Shown here: one piece after another, positions 18,647 to 27,668 of the stretch
Layout: each line of letters begins with the position of its first letter
Numbering within the stretch: the stretch's first letter is position 1
From: JANOSH01 sp031415695
Lineage (GTDB): Bacteria > Actinomycetota > Acidimicrobiia > Acidimicrobiales > Ilumatobacteraceae
Direction: 5' to 3'
Assembly: GCA_031415695.1 (NCBI GenBank)
Contig: JANOSH010000015.1
Coordinates: 1-64,000 of the forward strand
Length of the DNA: 64,000 bases
Translations under genes and position numbers: made by a program
The notes under the pieces: model-generated
The model's database searches: none
Told to the model about the DNA's origin: nothing
The model's input: the letters and a program-made list of their open reading frames with translations, nothing else

Positions 18647-20001
18647 GCGGCATGCCCCTGGGTGACAAGTTGGTCGATGTTGTGGTGGTTGGTGCAGGAG
18701 TCGTCGGCACTGCCGTTGCACGGATTCTGTCTCACCAACAGCTATCGGTCGTGCTGCTTGAGGCGGGCCGCGACGTTGGTGCTGCAACGAGCAAAGCAAA
18801 TACCGCCATCTTGCACACCGGCTTCGACGCTACGCCCGGAACGCTTGAATCCCGACTGGTTGCTCGGGGTTCGACCCTGCTTCGCGAGTACGCGCCCGCG
18901 ACCGGAGTGTCGGTTGAGGAGACGGGTGCGCTGCTGGTTGCGTGGGACCGCGAGCAGCGCTCACGGCTACCAGGGTTTGTCGACAAGGCGGTGTTAAACG
19001 GCTACGACGCCTGCCGGCTTGTCGATGTCGATGAGCTCTACCGGCTGGAGCCATTCCTCGGAACCGGTGCACTCGGCGCACTGCACGTGCCCGATGAGCA
19101 CATCATCGATCCTTGGTCGGTGTCGTTGGCTTTCGCGACCGATGCCGTTGCCAACGGATGTGAACTTCGACGCCAGTCACCAGTTACGTCACTGACCCGT
19201 ACCCCCGCTGGTTGGAGCGTCGCGACACCCACCGGCGCCATCGAATGCAGTTGGCTCGTAAATGCTGCAGGGCTGCATGGCGACACCATCGATGGTTGGG
19301 TGCTGGGCGAACCGTCGTTCACGATTCGGCCGCGACGTGGTGAATTGATCGTGTTCGATGAGCTGGCTCGCCCGCTCAACAATAATGTTTTTCTGCCGGT
19401 GCCAACACCAACCACCAACGGGGTGCTGGTTTCGCCGACGGTGTTCGGCAACGTGATGTTAGGACCAACCGCCGACGACATCGACGACCGAGAGGCTACT
19501 GCGACTACAGCTGACGGCCTGTCTCGGCTGCAGGTCGCGGGACGCCGAATCGTGCCGAAGCTGCTCGACGAAGAGGTCACCTCCACCTACGCCGGATTGC
19601 GCCCGGCCACCGACCAGCGTGACTACCAAATTTCTCTGCACGTCGATCATCACTACCTGGCGTTGGGCGGTATTCGCTCTACCGGGCTTACATCTGCGAT
19701 GGGCATAGCCGAGTATGCGCTCGAACTGTTGCGAGACGGCGGCCTCAACGCTCAGTCCAAGGAGTCCACTATGGCGGTGACCGTGCCATCATTAGGGCAG
19801 AGCGCGGTGCGGCCCTGGACTACGGGTGCGCCCATCATCTGTCATTGCGAGCGGGTCACCATGGGCGAAGTGCAGGCTGCTTGTAGGGGTCCGGTTCCAG
19901 CGCTGAATCTTGATGGCGTTCGACGTCGTACACGTGCGCTACTCGGCCGCTGCCAAGGGTTCAATTGCCTCGCAGAAATTACAGCTGCGTGTCCGTGGTA
20001 A
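18643..20001 (+). CDS. FAD-dependent glycerol-3-phosphate dehydrogenase, GlpA-like with BFD domain
   Basis: A 452-residue flavoprotein. The N-terminal FAD motif is VDVVVVGAGVVGTAVARILS, followed by GAATSKANTAILHTGFDA typical of the GlpA/GlpO/L2HGDH group. The C-terminus is a BFD-like [2Fe-2S] domain (ICHCERVTMGEVQAAC then RCQGFNC: C-x-C and C-x4-C). That architecture is seen in anaerobic-type GlpA, which oxidises glycerol-3-phosphate to dihydroxyacetone phosphate. GTG 18643 overlaps the kinase stop as GTGA; ATG 18652 is an alternative start. With the next gene it probably forms a two-flavoprotein complex passing electrons to the respiratory chain. L-2-hydroxyglutarate oxidase is the main alternative. 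Confidence 0.75.
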   Translation: MSGMPLGDKLVDVVVVGAGVVGTAVARILSHQQLSVVLLEAGRDVGAATSKANTAILHTGFDATPGTLESRLVARGSTLLREYAPATGVSVEETGALLVAWDREQRSRLPGFVDKAVLNGYDACRLVDVDELYRLEPFLGTGALGALHVPDEHIIDPWSVSLAFATDAVANGCELRRQSPVTSLTRTPAGWSVATPTGAIECSWLVNAAGLHGDTIDGWVLGEPSFTIRPRRGELIVFDELARPLNNNVFLPVPTPTTNGVLVSPTVFGNVMLGPTADDIDDREATATTADGLSRLQVAGRRIVPKLLDEEVTSTYAGLRPATDQRDYQISLHVDHHYLALGGIRSTGLTSAMGIAEYALELLRDGGLNAQSKESTMAVTVPSLGQSAVRPWTTGAPIICHCERVTMGEVQAACRGPVPALNLDGVRRRTRALLGRCQGFNCLAEITAACPW

Positions 20002-20008
20002 CACGCGA

Positions 20009-21163
20009 ATGGTGAGCGAGCGGCCGGCCAATGTTGCCATCGTTGGCGGTGGGCCCGCTGGTCTTTCGTGTGCCATCGAATTGAAGCGGTTGGGCGCCGA
20101 TCGGGTTGTGGTACTTGAGCGCGAGGCCGCTGCGGGCGGCCTTCCCCGACACACGAATCACGTCGGGTTCGGCTTGCTGGATCTGCGTCGGGTGATGACC
20201 GGGCCGACGTACGCGGCGCGCCTCGTTTCGGCTGCACGAGAACGGGGCGTCGAGGTACTTACGGGCACGGTGGTCACGGGTCGCAACGCCGATCGAAGCC
20301 TCGTGCTTACCGGGCCGAACGGCCTTGCTGTGCTGCCGGCTAATCAGGTCGTTCTCGCCACAGGCGTTCGTGAACGGCCCCGCTCAGCCCGGTTGATTCC
20401 CGGCGATCGGCCCGCCGGCATTTTCACGACTGGCTCATTGCAACGGTGGCAGTCGGCGGGCTTAGGCCCGGTCGGGCAGCGTGCCGTTGTCGTTGGTGCC
20501 GAGCACGTCAGCTTCTCGGCCGCCATCACGCTTCGCCATCTCGGTTGCCACACTGTTGCACTCGTCACGCCCCACGATCGACATCAGAGCTACCCGCCTC
20601 TTCGATGGGCCGCTCGGGTCGCTGTTTTCACCAATGTGTCGGTGGCTGAATTGATCGGGAAGGGTCGGGTCGAGGCGGTGGTGCTGTCAGATGGTCGTCG
20701 AATCGAATGCGACACAGTGGTCTTCACGGCCGATTGGATACCCGAGCACGCGTTGGCGCGAACGTTCGGGCTTGCCATCGACCCCGGGTCACGCGGCCCT
20801 GTCGTCGATGCCGATGGACGGTCGAGCACGCCCAACGTGTGGGCTATCGGCAATCTGTGTCACGGTGCTGAAACGGCCGACCGGTGCGCACTCGAAGGCC
20901 GCCACACCGCACGTGCCCTCATGTCGGGCAAACCGTGGCCCGCATTGCCGCCGCTGCCGATTGAGATTGATGGTTCAGTTGTTTGGGCCGTGCGTTCTTC
21001 GGGCGGTGTCGTGGCCCAGGTGGCAAATGTTCGACGCGGCCGACTCGTCGCCGAAGCCAACGGCGTGCGCGTATGGACCGGGAGGCGGCGGCTACTACTA
21101 CCGGGCCGACGCCTGGCCCTGCCCGATCTGCCTGTCGGATCGCGGTTGTCGGTTACTCGGTAA
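20009..21163 (+). CDS. NAD(P)/FAD-dependent oxidoreductase, GlpB-type partner
   Basis: A 384-residue pyridine-nucleotide-disulfide-type flavoprotein without the redox disulfide. The FAD-binding motif is NVAIVGGGPAGLSCAIELKR. Next come AAGGLPRHTNHVGFGLLDLR and ATGVRERPRSARLIPGDRPA. A second dinucleotide fold follows, with GQRAVVVGAEHVSFSAAITL, and VWAIGNLCHGAETADRCALE closes the FAD site. Proteins of this form lie next to GlpA/BFD-type dehydrogenases in many bacteria, where they are thought to accept electrons from them. The start is 8 bp after the preceding stop. The DUF1667 gene that often completes this operon is absent, and tRNA-Leu follows directly. Confidence 0.75.
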   Translation: MVSERPANVAIVGGGPAGLSCAIELKRLGADRVVVLEREAAAGGLPRHTNHVGFGLLDLRRVMTGPTYAARLVSAARERGVEVLTGTVVTGRNADRSLVLTGPNGLAVLPANQVVLATGVRERPRSARLIPGDRPAGIFTTGSLQRWQSAGLGPVGQRAVVVGAEHVSFSAAITLRHLGCHTVALVTPHDRHQSYPPLRWAARVAVFTNVSVAELIGKGRVEAVVLSDGRRIECDTVVFTADWIPEHALARTFGLAIDPGSRGPVVDADGRSSTPNVWAIGNLCHGAETADRCALEGRHTARALMSGKPWPALPPLPIEIDGSVVWAVRSSGGVVAQVANVRRGRLVAEANGVRVWTGRRRLLLPGRRLALPDLPVGSRLSVTR

Positions 21164-21218
21164 CTCGAACCGGCAGGCGCGCCACCCGAGGAATCGCGTA
21201 AGCTTGTTTGGTTCCACT

Positions 21219-21301
21219 GCGGGCGTGGCGGAATGGCAGACGCGCTGGACTTAGGATCCAGTTCTGGAAACGGAGTGAGGGTTCAAGTCCCTCCGCCCGC
21301 A
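21219..21301 (+). tRNA. tRNA-Leu (anticodon UAG)
   Basis: Cloverleaf of a class II tRNA. The acceptor strand GCGGGCG (21219-21225) pairs with CGCCCGC (21294-21300), with discriminator A at 21301. The anticodon stem CTGGA/TCCAG encloses the loop CTTAGGA with anticodon TAG at 21252-21254. A long variable arm follows and the T loop GTTCAAGTC is present. The CCA end is not encoded. The variable arm confirms Leu rather than a mis-set frame. Confidence 0.96.
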
Positions 21302-21322
21302 CACATCTGACGAACAGCTCAG

Positions 21323-21613
21323 CTAGCCGAGGCCCTGTGCCACGAGAGCGAAGCCGTTAGTGGCCTCGAGACGCATGCCGATGATGGTTTGGTACTCTGG
21401 CGACTGGTACCAGTCGTCGAGCGCGGCCCGGTCGGCGAACTCGATCAGCACAACCCGTGAACCCGCCGGCGTTCCTTCGAGCGTGACAGCGTCGTTCGTG
21501 GCGATGAGCACCTTCACGGGCCGACCGACCAGTGTTGCACCGGCGGCCTTGGAGTACTTGTTCAGCAGGTCAAGATCGGTGATGTCGGCGTTGACGATGA
21601 GGTAATGGGCCAT
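21323..21613 (-). CDS. DUF1330 family protein
   Basis: The 96-residue product begins MAHYLIVNADITDLDLLNKY and contains DDWYQSPEYQTIIGMR and SRVVLIEFADRAALDDW, the DUF1330 (dimeric alpha/beta barrel) pattern. Members are small cytoplasmic proteins of unknown function. ATG 21613 gives the family N-terminus; a longer in-frame reading overlaps the divergent oxidoreductase gene and is not used. A GAGACT box sits 6 nt upstream of the ATG and might allow a leaderless transcript. The related dimeric-barrel EthD-like gene lies 2 kb away in the divergent operon, which may or may not be meaningful. Confidence 0.8.
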   Translation of the reverse strand: MAHYLIVNADITDLDLLNKYSKAAGATLVGRPVKVLIATNDAVTLEGTPAGSRVVLIEFADRAALDDWYQSPEYQTIIGMRLEATNGFALVAQGLG

Positions 21614-21673
21614 GGTCAGAGTCTCGCGCCAAATCCGCCACGCCTCAGCGTCGTGGTGGGGCAGACTTGGGAT

Positions 21674-23632
21674 ATGCCGATTACCGCATGTTCGCTCGAC
21701 TGCCCCGATGCCTGCACGCTCGAGGTCACCGTCGAGCACGGCCGCATGGTGAAAGTCGACGCGGCACCGACGGGCCCCAACCCCCTTACCGACGGCTGGA
21801 TCTGCGCGAAGGTGAAACAGACCCCCGCCCTTTTGCATGGGCCCGACCGAATCCTTACTCCTCTGCGCCGAGTGGGGCCAAAGGGTACCGGGCAGTTCGT
21901 ACCCATCACCTGGGACGAGGCCCTGGGTCTGATCACAAGCCGGGTTCGTAGCGCCATCGAAACGGTCGGCGCCCAATCGGTGGTGCCGTACCTGTACAAC
22001 TCATCGGCCGGCATGATGGCGAGCGCCGGGCTGTCGACCCTGATTTGGGAGCAACTTGGCGCCGCAGAGGTGCACCACACTATCTGTGCCGCAGCTACTG
22101 GAGAAGCCTGGACCCGCACGTACGGTTCGTTGCCGTCAGCCGACCCGCAAGATATTCGCCACAGCGAACTCATTGTGGTGTGGGGCGCGAACCCGAACGT
22201 GTCGAACCCCCACCTGGCGCCCATGATCGAGGCCCGCAGGCGTGCCGGCACGAGACTCGTTGTAATTGATCCTCGTCGTATACCAGTGGCTCAGAACGCC
22301 GACCTGCATCTGGCGTTGCGGCCCGGCACCGATAGCGCCTTGGCAATGGCGGTTGCCCACCTACTCGAACGAAATGGCCATCTCGACGCCGCATTCATCG
22401 ATCAATGGGTCGATGGAGCCGACGAATACCTGGCCGAATGTCGAACCTGGACACCGGAACGTGCTGCCGAGGTGTGCGGGCTAGGTGCGGCCGATATCGA
22501 ACGGTTCGCCGAGATGTACGGCACCATCCGCCCCGCCATGGTGCGCGCCGGGTGGGGGCCCGAACGCAACCGCAACGGCGGCTCAGCCATGCGTTCTATC
22601 TATGCCTTGCCTGCGCTCGCAGGCCAGTTTGGGCAGCGTGGTGGGGGAATTTTCAACTCGGTACGCGGGGGTGTCGGCTTCGATGCCGGCGCCATCCGTC
22701 AACACGTGCTCGGCGACGCCCCTGTGCCCCATCGGCGTTCCATCAACATGAACCGTTTGGGTCGGCACCTACTGCACGACGAGGGCGGTCGAGTCGAAGT
22801 GCTGTTCGTGCAAGGTTCGAATCCGGCGGCCACCTGCCCCGAGCAGGCCATGGTGCTTCAGGGGCTGGCCCGAGAAGATCTGTTTACCGTGGTTCATGAA
22901 CTCACCCTTACCGACACGGCCCGCTACGCCGACGTGGTGCTACCGGCAACGTCGATGTTCGAGGTCGACGAGGTTGTCAGCTCTTATGGCGCATTCGTGC
23001 TGCAAGATGCGCCGGCAACGGTCGACCGAGTTGGCCTCAGTCGCACCAACGACGAGGTCACCTGCGCCCTCGGTGAACATCTCGGCTTGCCCGCGTCGTT
23101 GTGGGCCTTGAGCGCCGACGAGGTCCGCCGGGTTGCTCTCGGCAATCGATCACTGCCGCACGCAGTACTGGCGCCGTCGTTGACGGTCCAGTTCCGTGAC
23201 GTACATCCCGCAACCCGTGTACGACTGGTTGTCGACGAGCCGGGAATCGATCGTGTGCCCCAGTGTCGCCCGGGCGACGAAAACGCGTTGCCGCTCACGC
23301 TCATCACCCCGGCTACCAGTCGCACGACCAGCACCATGTTCGGCAATCTTCGCCCCGCTTCACCCGACATCTTGTTACATCCCGACGACGCAACCGAGCG
23401 TGGGTTGTCAACTGGCGACACGGTGCGGGTGACCAACGGCAAGCACACCATCGAGACCGTTGTTTCGGTGAGCACAACCATGCGACCTGGTGTGGCCATG
23501 ATGCCAAAGGGCATGTGGTGCAAGGACGGTTTCAATGGCCTCACCGCCAACGCGTTCGCCCCTGATCATCTCGCTGATCTTGCCGGCGCCGCCACGTTCA
23601 ATGATGCACGGGTCGAGGTCTCGGCTGTGTGA
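21674..23632 (+). CDS. Molybdopterin oxidoreductase with [4Fe-4S] cluster
   Basis: A 652-residue member of the DMSO-reductase family. The N-terminal cluster motif is CSLDCPDAC (C-x3-C-x3-C), completed by Cys in DGWICAK. Then come PLRRVGPKGTGQFVPITWDE, the family WDEAL segment, VWGANPNVSNPHLAP and VLFVQGSNPAATCPEQA. A molydopterin-dinucleotide-binding domain lies at the C-terminus (ENALPLTLITPAT, VRVTNGKHTIETVV). No Tat signal is seen, so it is probably cytoplasmic. It heads a tight operon with EthD-like, CaiB-like and SDR genes, which suggests a catabolic oxidoreduction. The substrate cannot be read; formate, thiosulfate-like or hydroxylation chemistry are all possible. An in-frame start 69 bp upstream overlaps the divergent gene. 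Confidence 0.85.
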   Translation: MPITACSLDCPDACTLEVTVEHGRMVKVDAAPTGPNPLTDGWICAKVKQTPALLHGPDRILTPLRRVGPKGTGQFVPITWDEALGLITSRVRSAIETVGAQSVVPYLYNSSAGMMASAGLSTLIWEQLGAAEVHHTICAAATGEAWTRTYGSLPSADPQDIRHSELIVVWGANPNVSNPHLAPMIEARRRAGTRLVVIDPRRIPVAQNADLHLALRPGTDSALAMAVAHLLERNGHLDAAFIDQWVDGADEYLAECRTWTPERAAEVCGLGAADIERFAEMYGTIRPAMVRAGWGPERNRNGGSAMRSIYALPALAGQFGQRGGGIFNSVRGGVGFDAGAIRQHVLGDAPVPHRRSINMNRLGRHLLHDEGGRVEVLFVQGSNPAATCPEQAMVLQGLAREDLFTVVHELTLTDTARYADVVLPATSMFEVDEVVSSYGAFVLQDAPATVDRVGLSRTNDEVTCALGEHLGLPASLWALSADEVRRVALGNRSLPHAVLAPSLTVQFRDVHPATRVRLVVDEPGIDRVPQCRPGDENALPLTLITPATSRTTSTMFGNLRPASPDILLHPDDATERGLSTGDTVRVTNGKHTIETVVSVSTTMRPGVAMMPKGMWCKDGFNGLTANAFAPDHLADLAGAATFNDARVEVSAV

Positions 23633-23648
23633 GTGTGATGATGAAGCC

Positions 23649-24215
23649 ATGTTCGAACCGAGCGTCGAGTTTGTAGTCACCGGCGACAATGTCGATGCAG
23701 CCCGTAGTGTCGCCAAACTGGTTGGCGGTGTCGCGTATGTCGATGATCGCGACGTACCCTCGTTGCCCTTCCGTACGTTGGTTCGCGCCGTAACCGACCG
23801 TCCCGAACTCCTTGACCCTGCTGCCGGCATCGGGCGGTACGTGGTGTGCGCACGGCCAAAGATCGTTCGCTCCCGCAGCGCCGATACGGCAGGCGTAGTT
23901 ATTCAGATCAATGCCATGGTTGCGGCGGCTCGGCTCGACCACGCCCAGGCCGACAACCATTGGCGTGACATTCACGCGCCCCTTGCCCTTGTGCACCACG
24001 CAGCGATGTCGCAGTACACCCAACTCAGTATCACTCACACGTTGGCCGGGCCGGTGTACGACGGGTTTGCGTTGTGCGAGTTCGACTCCATCGACGACCT
24101 GAACGAACGGTTCTTCAACGACTCGCAGAGCCGAAAGGTGATCATGGCCGACATCGCCAAGTTCGCTCACCCTCAACTGTCGCCACGCCGGCTACTCGCT
24201 CGCAGATTGCCATGA
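23649..24215 (+). CDS. EthD-like dimeric barrel protein
   Basis: The 188-residue product appears to hold two ferredoxin-like halves. The second (NHWRDIHAPLALVHHAAMSQ followed by YDGFALCEFDSIDDLNERFF) is the EthD domain pattern; the first (about residues 1-95) is not recognised. EthD proteins accompany oxygenases and dehydrogenases in degradation of ethers, steroids and other organics and may act as lyases or isomerases. The gene starts 16 bp after the molybdopterin oxidoreductase, and its stop overlaps the CoA-transferase ATG by 4 bp, so it is part of one operon. ATG 23649 gives a start close to the preceding stop. Confidence 0.7.
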   Translation: MFEPSVEFVVTGDNVDAARSVAKLVGGVAYVDDRDVPSLPFRTLVRAVTDRPELLDPAAGIGRYVVCARPKIVRSRSADTAGVVIQINAMVAAARLDHAQADNHWRDIHAPLALVHHAAMSQYTQLSITHTLAGPVYDGFALCEFDSIDDLNERFFNDSQSRKVIMADIAKFAHPQLSPRRLLARRLP

Positions 24216-25372
24216 GACCACTAGAAGGGCTTCGCATTCTCGATTTGAGCCGGGTGTTGGCTGGCCCGTTTGCAGCCAGGATGCTGTGTGATCTCGGCGC
24301 CGATGTCGTGAAGGTGGAACCGCCCGGCGGCGACGTCACCCGAGGTTTCGGACGGCGTCTCGGAAACCAAACCGGCTACTTCGCCCAGCAGAACGCGGGC
24401 AAGCGCGGTGTCTGTATCGATCTCGGTCAGCCAGGTGGTTCCGATCTCATCCGACAGCTGGCAGCACAGGCCGACGTGGTCCTCGAGAACTTTCGGCCCG
24501 ACGTACTAGCACGCTATGGCCTCGATTGGGCGGCTCTATCTGCCGACCATCCGTCGTTGGTAATGGTTTCCATCTCGGGCTTTGGCCAAGACGGCCCCGA
24601 GAGTCATCGCGCGGCCTATGCCGGCATCATCCAGTCCGAATCGGGGTGGCTAGCTCGGCAAGCCATCCATGCTGGTGCTGCGCCTGTCGACTCTCAGCTT
24701 TCGGTCGCCGACACAACGTCGGGTTTGCACAGCCTGGTGGGAATGCTTGTGGCTCTGCGCGTACGCGACCAGACTGGCATCGGCCAACATGTCGATCTGG
24801 CCATGGTCGACTGCCTCGCTGTCGTCGACGACTACTTGTACTGGGCTCTCGATGGTGTCGAGGATGCACCACCGGGCGGTGGCGAGGTGTGGGATGCCAT
24901 CGACGGATCGGTAATGGTGCAGGGTGATTTTCGTTGGGTGTGGAAGTCAGCTAACGAGATACTGGGTGTCGCCGACCCGACCCCGCCCGGCGCCACCATT
25001 CCCGAGAAGGTGCGGCTGCGTCGACACGCATGGCAGGAGTACCTGTTGGCATTCCCCACCCGCGCTTCGATGCTGTCCGAACTTGATCGCGCCAATCTGG
25101 CGTGGGCCTCGGTGCGAACTCCAACCGAAGCACTCGCCTCGCCCACCATGGCCCATCGTGGCACCATCATCGACATCGACAATCGAAGCGGCGGTACACG
25201 TCGCATCATCCAGTCCCCGTATCACTTTTCGCACTCCGAGGCCGGTGTGCGCGGTTCTGCGCCGCTGCTCGGCGAACACAACGCCGAGGTCCTTGGCGAA
25301 TGGCTCGGCTTGAACGCCGAGGCCGTAGCCGACCTCGAGACAACTGGCGTACTTGTGAAGGAAGGGATCTGA
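24212..25372 (+). CDS. CaiB/BaiF-type (class III) CoA-transferase
   Basis: A 386-residue class III CoA-transferase. The family N-terminus MRPLEGLRILDLSRVLAGPF is present, followed by LGADVVKVEPPGGDVTRGFG, VVLENFRPDVLARYGLDW and VSISGFGQDG. The catalytic Asp expected after the conserved VAD segment lies in QLSVADTTSGLHSLVGML. The C-terminal LLGEHNAEVL is also conserved. Such enzymes move CoA between carboxylic acids and activate aromatic, terpenoid or carnitine-like substrates. A 4-bp overlap with the upstream EthD-like gene, and only 2 bp to the SDR gene, indicate one operon. The substrate is unknown. Confidence 0.88.
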   Translation: MRPLEGLRILDLSRVLAGPFAARMLCDLGADVVKVEPPGGDVTRGFGRRLGNQTGYFAQQNAGKRGVCIDLGQPGGSDLIRQLAAQADVVLENFRPDVLARYGLDWAALSADHPSLVMVSISGFGQDGPESHRAAYAGIIQSESGWLARQAIHAGAAPVDSQLSVADTTSGLHSLVGMLVALRVRDQTGIGQHVDLAMVDCLAVVDDYLYWALDGVEDAPPGGGEVWDAIDGSVMVQGDFRWVWKSANEILGVADPTPPGATIPEKVRLRRHAWQEYLLAFPTRASMLSELDRANLAWASVRTPTEALASPTMAHRGTIIDIDNRSGGTRRIIQSPYHFSHSEAGVRGSAPLLGEHNAEVLGEWLGLNAEAVADLETTGVLVKEGI

Positions 25373-25374
25373 CG

Positions 25375-26211
25375 ATGGGACAGCTTGATGGCAAGGTAGC
25401 AATCATCACTGGCGCTGCAAGCGGCATGGGTGCCGGTACCGCCCGGCTCTTTGTCGCCGAGGGGGCAAAGGTGCTCATTGCCGATTTTGACGATGTCAAG
25501 GGCCCGGCTCTCGCACGTGAGCTTGGCGAGCCCGCTGCGTTCAGGCGCGTCGACGTCAGCAGGGAAGGCGATGTCGCAGCGGTCGTCGCCGAAGCGGTAG
25601 AGCGTTGGGGTCAACTCGACATCATGTTCAACAACGCAGGATTTGGTGGTGCTCGCGGGCCGATTAGCACGATCAGCGAAGACGACTTCGACCTCACTAT
25701 TGACGTGTTGGTCAAGGGTGTCTTCTTCGGCATCAAGCACGCTGCCCCGGTCATGCAAGCCCAGGGCTGGGGCGGCAGCATCATCAACACAGCGAGCGTT
25801 GCCGGGTTACTGGCCGGCGAGGCTCCTCACCTCTACAGCATGGCTAAGGCTGCGGTTATCCATCTCACAAAGACAGTGGCTCTGGAACTTGGTCAGCACC
25901 AGATTCGAGTCAACGCCATTTGTCCAGGGGTCATAGCCACACCACTGGCGTATGGTCGCCGGAGCACCACCGAGGAACAACTGGAGCGAATGCGCGTTAA
26001 GGTAGGTAAGACCCAGCCAATCGGCCGTATCGGTGAGCCCGCCGATATTGCCTACGCGGCGCTGTATCTAGCGTCGGAGCATTCAGGGTTTGTGACTGGT
26101 ACCGCCCATGTGGTCGACGGCGGCGCTTTTGCTGGAAGGGCATGGATGCGTCAACATCCCTCCATGACCGATGCCGGGCCTATCAAGATGTACCGACCGC
26201 CTGAGCGCTAA
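25375..26211 (+). CDS. Short-chain dehydrogenase/reductase
   Basis: A 278-residue classical SDR. The cofactor motif is TGAASGMGAG (TGxxxGxG), with VLIADFDD suggesting NAD preference through the Asp at the end of beta 2. FNNAG is present. The catalytic Ser is in NTASVAG, and Tyr and Lys are in YSMAKAAV. Next is NAICPGVIATPLA. It is slightly longer than the usual 250 residues because of a C-terminal tail (MTDAGPIKMYRPPER). It is the last gene of the molybdopterin-oxidoreductase operon. It faces the DUF3179 gene convergently with 4 bp between stops. An alcohol or hydroxyacyl substrate in the same catabolic route is likely. Confidence 0.9.
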   Translation: MGQLDGKVAIITGAASGMGAGTARLFVAEGAKVLIADFDDVKGPALARELGEPAAFRRVDVSREGDVAAVVAEAVERWGQLDIMFNNAGFGGARGPISTISEDDFDLTIDVLVKGVFFGIKHAAPVMQAQGWGGSIINTASVAGLLAGEAPHLYSMAKAAVIHLTKTVALELGQHQIRVNAICPGVIATPLAYGRRSTTEEQLERMRVKVGKTQPIGRIGEPADIAYAALYLASEHSGFVTGTAHVVDGGAFAGRAWMRQHPSMTDAGPIKMYRPPER

Positions 26212-26215
26212 CTGT

Positions 26216-27598
26216 TCAACGGGCGCCCAGCGTAAGGCGGGGCCACCAGTCGGTATCGGAGTGAGCGCCCCACCACGCGAACCAGAACGATTGTGCGTTC
26301 GGCACCTTGGCCAGATTCCGTTCGGCAAGAGATGCAACGGCGTCATCAGTCGGTCCGAGCTTCCAGTCGGTCGAGGTCGCGTCATAGAACCGCACGCTGT
26401 CGGGCACGGGAACTGCAACAATACGGCGACTCCCCACGGCGAACACTCGTGGGCCCGATGCCGCCAGAGCACTGACCGATACAGCAAGTCGACGACCGTC
26501 GAGTTCGAGCGTTGCCACCTCGGCCTTAGCATCGATGTCGGCGGGTGAGGCCAACACGGGGTACCAGAGCTGCGTGGATGAATAGTAATGGTCGAGCGCA
26601 GCGCCCGGCTCGTAGTCGTACCCGATTGGCTGGCCCGTCTCGCTGTCGATCACCGTGGGGAGGGGCTTGTCGACAACGACGCCTGCCGGGTATGCAGCGA
26701 GCCAGGTGGCCCAGTTTGTTACCTCGACATCGATGGGCGCCAGCTGTTTGCCGACAAGGGGGCCGGCAATCGCCTGACCGTTGTACTGCTGCCAGAGCGA
26801 CTGCGTTTCGGTATCTACCATGACCTTGTTGGATCCGAGGAGCAGGCCCGAGGTCTTGAATGTGAGTACCCGCCCATCGACGCGGCGGTCGTACACCCGC
26901 ACGGCTCGACACAATGTGCAGAACGTGACCGCGACTGCGATGTTGTCGAGGGTGTCATTCGAGAGTTCGTGGCGCGCCAGAATCCGTTCGGGATACGCCA
27001 GTGCGGTTCCCTGTGCGCCAACCAGTCCGTAGATTTGTTCGTCGGGCTGAGCCCACTGTGGTTGAGTCATCGACACGGTCGGCGGGGCGTTGAGTTCACC
27101 GATGGCTCCCACACCCACACCGCCGTACTGCAAACCGGCGAGCAACCGAACGTTGGTCACCTTGAGCAGCAGCGGAACAAAATCGGGGTCCACCTGGTAA
27201 TACACCGCAGCCTTGAATCCGGCGTAGTCAGCTTTCGGAGTGGGGGCGTCGTTAAGCACCCAGCGCCCGTACGTGAGGTAGTCGGTCTGCACCCCGCCGT
27301 CGCGGGGTATGCCGCTGAGTAGAGCGAGCGTCTCGAGCGCCTCCGAGGCCGCCGTGCTAGAAAACCCGACGCGGACTAGGTCGAGCAGATAGGCACCGTA
27401 CGCGGAATCTCCCAGTTCACGAACAGCTTGGACCAACGCTCGGGCAGTGTCCGACAACGGCTTGGCCGCCATAGATGCCACGAGCCGGTCGACACGGCGC
27501 TGCACTGTCTCGGGCTGCACTTTGGCGTTACATCCCGTAAGCACGAGAAACAAAACTGCAATAGCCACCGCTCGTCGCCAGGCTGGTGTCCGGGTCAT
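26216..27598 (-). CDS. DUF3179 family lipoprotein
   Basis: The 460-residue product starts with a lipoprotein signal (AWRRAVAIAVLFLVLTGC; lipid Cys about residue 22). A helical region precedes the DUF3179 domain (about residues 165-330), which shows the family motif VTFCTLCRAVRVYDRRVDG, then TFKTSGLLLGSNKVMVDTET and SLWQQYNGQAIAGPLVGKQL. The Cys pair in the FCTLC motif is conserved and could bind metal or be redox-active. DUF3179 proteins are extracytoplasmic and of unknown function. ATG 27598 is used because upstream in-frame sequence lacks signal character and overlaps the divergent transporter gene. Confidence 0.8.
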   Translation of the reverse strand: MTRTPAWRRAVAIAVLFLVLTGCNAKVQPETVQRRVDRLVASMAAKPLSDTARALVQAVRELGDSAYGAYLLDLVRVGFSSTAASEALETLALLSGIPRDGGVQTDYLTYGRWVLNDAPTPKADYAGFKAAVYYQVDPDFVPLLLKVTNVRLLAGLQYGGVGVGAIGELNAPPTVSMTQPQWAQPDEQIYGLVGAQGTALAYPERILARHELSNDTLDNIAVAVTFCTLCRAVRVYDRRVDGRVLTFKTSGLLLGSNKVMVDTETQSLWQQYNGQAIAGPLVGKQLAPIDVEVTNWATWLAAYPAGVVVDKPLPTVIDSETGQPIGYDYEPGAALDHYYSSTQLWYPVLASPADIDAKAEVATLELDGRRLAVSVSALAASGPRVFAVGSRRIVAVPVPDSVRFYDATSTDWKLGPTDDAVASLAERNLAKVPNAQSFWFAWWGAHSDTDWWPRLTLGAR

Positions 27599-27668
27599 GT
27601 TCTCCACAGTGCCATGTCTCCGACGCCAACAAGTATCTGGATGAATCGAGGCGATACGGTGTTCGTCA

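Noticed and set aside
17713..18738. Minus-strand frame of 341 codons over the glycerol kinase gene
   Set aside because: It is antisense to conserved FGGY motifs, with no similarity to any family.
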